Source: Candidatus Sulfopaludibacter sp. SbA3 (GTDB lineage: Bacteria; Acidobacteriota; Terriglobia; 20CM-2-55-15). From it: 6,823 bases of DNA. Both the position numbers and the translations under genes were made by a program. Positions 4,954-6,823 of this stretch are shown here, one piece after another (positions within the stretch are counted from its first letter, which is position 1; the number at the start of each line of letters is the position of its first letter). The notes below the pieces were generated by a model that did not search any database, was not told where the DNA came from, and was given only the letters and a program-made list of their open reading frames with translations. The stretch covers positions 1-6,823 of the forward strand of contig CAMAWS010000177.1 of assembly GCA_945861845.1 (NCBI GenBank), in the 5' to 3' direction.

Positions 4954-6823
4954 TCACAGAATCAGCCGATCTTCTCCCACCCTTCGAGTTATTCGCTGCC
5001 GATCCAGGTATTCCAGTAGTGGTATGGCATATTTCCTGGAGACTCCGGTCAGTTCCTTGAATTCGCCAACACCGAGTTTCGGATTCTTCGTCTTCATCGA
5101 TCGAATGTCGGAAATCATCTTCTCGATCACAACGCGATCGATGAACATTTCTTCGGTGACCTTGACGAGCACGTCTTCCTTCACCATCAACTGAATCAGC
5201 TTCCGCGCAGTATTCTTGTCGATCTTCAGGCCGCCAATGAGTTCTTCGAGTCCCGGAGCCTGCAGCCCCGCGGACCGGAGCCTGCCGATAATCTGGTTTC
5301 GCATGGCTTCTTCATCGGTCTTCAGCGTCACTTTCCTGCCAAATTCGTGAATGACGTCCTGCGCGCCGGCGATCTTCTTGTCCGCGACCAATTGATCCAC
5401 CGCAGCCTGGAACACCAGGTTCGGGGCGTCGGCGAAGATGCGCGTCTTCAACTCCTCGCGGCTTATCCCTTGAACGAGCGGATTCGCCTGGTGGTATCGC
5501 TTCACTTCGTCCAGGGTACGCGTCGACAGTTCCTTGAAAAGGGGCGCCGAAATAACAGTTAGCGGATTTTCCCCAAGGATGCGTACGCGCCCGGCCTTCG
5601 CAAGGCTCAGAATTCTCTCTCTCGCCCGATCCGGAATCATTCCAAGACGCCCGACGAGTTGCTTCAGTTCGGCGGTCTGGGCTCCCGCTTGATCGACCAG
5701 CGTCGCCAGGCGATCTTCGGGAGTTCCGTCACTGAGCGCCCTGAGGGTATTGAGAATGGAGACATCTGAGCGGCGGCGCTTCTTCGGAAGGTAATCCAGG
5801 ATCTGTCCGCCTCCGATGGTGATCATCGGGGAATACTGGCGAAGGATGAACCGGTCGGTGGGCAGGGCAAACGTCGGCTCCTCAAGTCGAATCTGGGCAA
5901 ACGCCGATTTGCCCGGCTCGAGACGATCCTGGCCAATCAGGACAACGTAGCCCATCAGTTCGACCGTCCCCACGTGAAACCGAATTCTCTTTCGCAACTG
6001 TATTGGCCCGGGCGCCGATGGGAGCAGTTCGAGGTGACAATCGAACATTGACGTGGGCTGGAAGTATCCCGGCGTGGTCAGGACCATGCCGCGCTGGATT
6101 TCGGCGACGTCGACACCCTGAAGGTTCAGCGCGGTACGCTGGCCGGCGCGGGCCTCATCCGACAGGTGGCCATGGACTTGAATTCCCCGCACTCGTGCGA
6201 CTCGCTGCGTGGGAAAGATTTCGACTTCTTCGTCCCTCCGGACATGACCTGAAATGAGGGTGCCGGTCACCACGGTTCCGAATCCCTTCATCGTGAAGCA
6301 TCGATCGATGGGGAGACGGAACAATTCCGCCGCATCCTTGGGTTCGACTTTTGCGGCGAAGTCACGCAGGACGTCCACGAGTTGAGGTATGCCTTCTCGC
6401 GTCAGGGAGCTGACCCGAAGTATCGGCGAGCTCTCCAGGAACGAACCCTTGAGGAACTCTCGCACTTCCATTTCGACAAGGTCCACCATGTCAGGCTCGA
6501 CGTTGTCGACTTTCGTGAGAACGGTTATTCCCTTCTTGATGTGGAGCAGCGAACAAATGTCGAGGTGCTCGCGCGTCTGGGGCATGATGGATTCATCGGC
6601 CGCAATCACCAGCATGACCATATCGATTCCGCCGATGCCGGCGAGCATGTTCTTGATGAACCGCTCATGCCCGGGAACATCGACAAATCCGATCGTAGTT
6701 ACCGGATCCAGCTCGAGGCTTGCAAAACCGATATCAATGGTAATGCCGCGTTCCTTCTCCTCTTTCAGGCGATCCGCATCGATGCCGGTCAGCGCCTTGA
6801 CGAGCGACGTCTTGCCATGGTCG
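4954..6823 (-). CDS. selB: Selenocysteine-specific elongation factor SelB (N-terminus beyond window)
   Basis: SelB is the EF-Tu-like GTPase that delivers Sec-tRNA to UGA codons marked by a SECIS hairpin. The frame is open to the right edge, giving 622 visible residues; an internal ATG at 6648 is not the start, because the GTPase core extends upstream of it. Visible numbering: DHGKT of the P-loop (1-5), RGITID switch I (25-30), DVPGHE G3 (48-53), TKVD G4 (103-106). Only about 8-10 residues (usually GTAGHV before DHGKT) are missing. Beta-barrel domains 2 and 3 follow (about 170-340; GFGTVVTGT at 180-188). The C-terminal half is the chain of winged helices that read SECIS, ending with the SelB-typical [24 protein letters not shown] (584-607). 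Total length fits the family. Its own stop is TGA. selA, selC and selD are not in the window. Confidence 0.96.
   Translation of the reverse strand, partial: DHGKTSLVKALTGIDADRLKEEKERGITIDIGFASLELDPVTTIGFVDVPGHERFIKNMLAGIGGIDMVMLVIAADESIMPQTREHLDICSLLHIKKGITVLTKVDNVEPDMVDLVEMEVREFLKGSFLESSPILRVSSLTREGIPQLVDVLRDFAAKVEPKDAAELFRLPIDRCFTMKGFGTVVTGTLISGHVRRDEEVEIFPTQRVARVRGIQVHGHLSDEARAGQRTALNLQGVDVAEIQRGMVLTTPGYFQPTSMFDCHLELLPSAPGPIQLRKRIRFHVGTVELMGYVVLIGQDRLEPGKSAFAQIRLEEPTFALPTDRFILRQYSPMITIGGGQILDYLPKKRRRSDVSILNTLRALSDGTPEDRLATLVDQAGAQTAELKQLVGRLGMIPDRARERILSLAKAGRVRILGENPLTVISAPLFKELSTRTLDEVKRYHQANPLVQGISREELKTRIFADAPNLVFQAAVDQLVADKKIAGAQDVIHEFGRKVTLKTDEEAMRNQIIGRLRSAGLQAPGLEELIGGLKIDKNTARKLIQLMVKEDVLVKVTEEMFIDRVVIEKMISDIRSMKTKNPKLGVGEFKELTGVSRKYAIPLLEYLDRQRITRRVGEDRLIL

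Noticed and set aside
6646..6648. ATG at 6648 as the selB start
   Set aside because: The upstream frame encodes the P-loop remainder, switch I and DVPGHE, all essential for the GTPase, so the true start is beyond the right edge.
1..6823. A new defence, toxin-antitoxin or secretion system, CRISPR array or RNA gene
   Set aside because: Apart from the DUF4160/DUF2442 pair, whose activity is not established, all larger genes are recognisable housekeeping families. No array-like repeats, tRNA or rRNA patterns were seen on either strand.

Overview
This is a bacterial chromosomal segment of moderate to slightly high GC, with densely packed housekeeping genes and two longer gaps that hold palindromic repeats. 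The best taxonomic guess is Acidobacteriota or a neighbouring phylum. It rests on the opening residues of the NFACT protein (MENFALIALVENLRP), the style of the glucose-6-phosphate isomerase and the type of palindromic intergenic element. This is recall of family patterns, not a search, and should be held at about 50%. The selB gene implies that the organism makes selenoproteins.

Layout. At the left edge, on the minus strand, is a DUF4160 gene (133-378) followed by a DUF2442 gene that starts inside it (ATG at 177-179) and runs off the window. These two small families are commonly paired and have no firmly known function. A 501-bp gap (379-879) follows. It holds decayed repeats and no credible gene. 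On the plus strand come an RqcH/Rqc2-type NFACT protein (880-2598), a 238-bp MITE-like palindromic element (2618-2855), pgi (2872-4233), a membrane-anchored protein of unknown function overlapping pgi by four bases (4230-4673), and a 57-residue tatA (4719-4892). Convergent to tatA, on the minus strand, is selB (4954 to the right edge), lacking only its first few residues.

How the genes work together. There is no single pathway. RqcH (rescue of stalled 60S/50S-type complexes), SelB (Sec-tRNA delivery at UGA), Pgi (glycolysis) and TatA (export of folded proteins) are independent housekeeping functions. pgi and the 147-aa gene are clearly one transcription and translation unit. tatA may be read from that unit and also from its own promoter, a TGGACG-17-TATACT match at 4662-4690.

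I found no new defence system, CRISPR array, tRNA, rRNA or transposase gene. The most unusual structure is the nested palindromic element between rqcH and pgi. Its two end hairpins differ by a compensatory base-pair change, and it carries a 27-base motif that recurs, inverted, in the gap upstream of rqcH.
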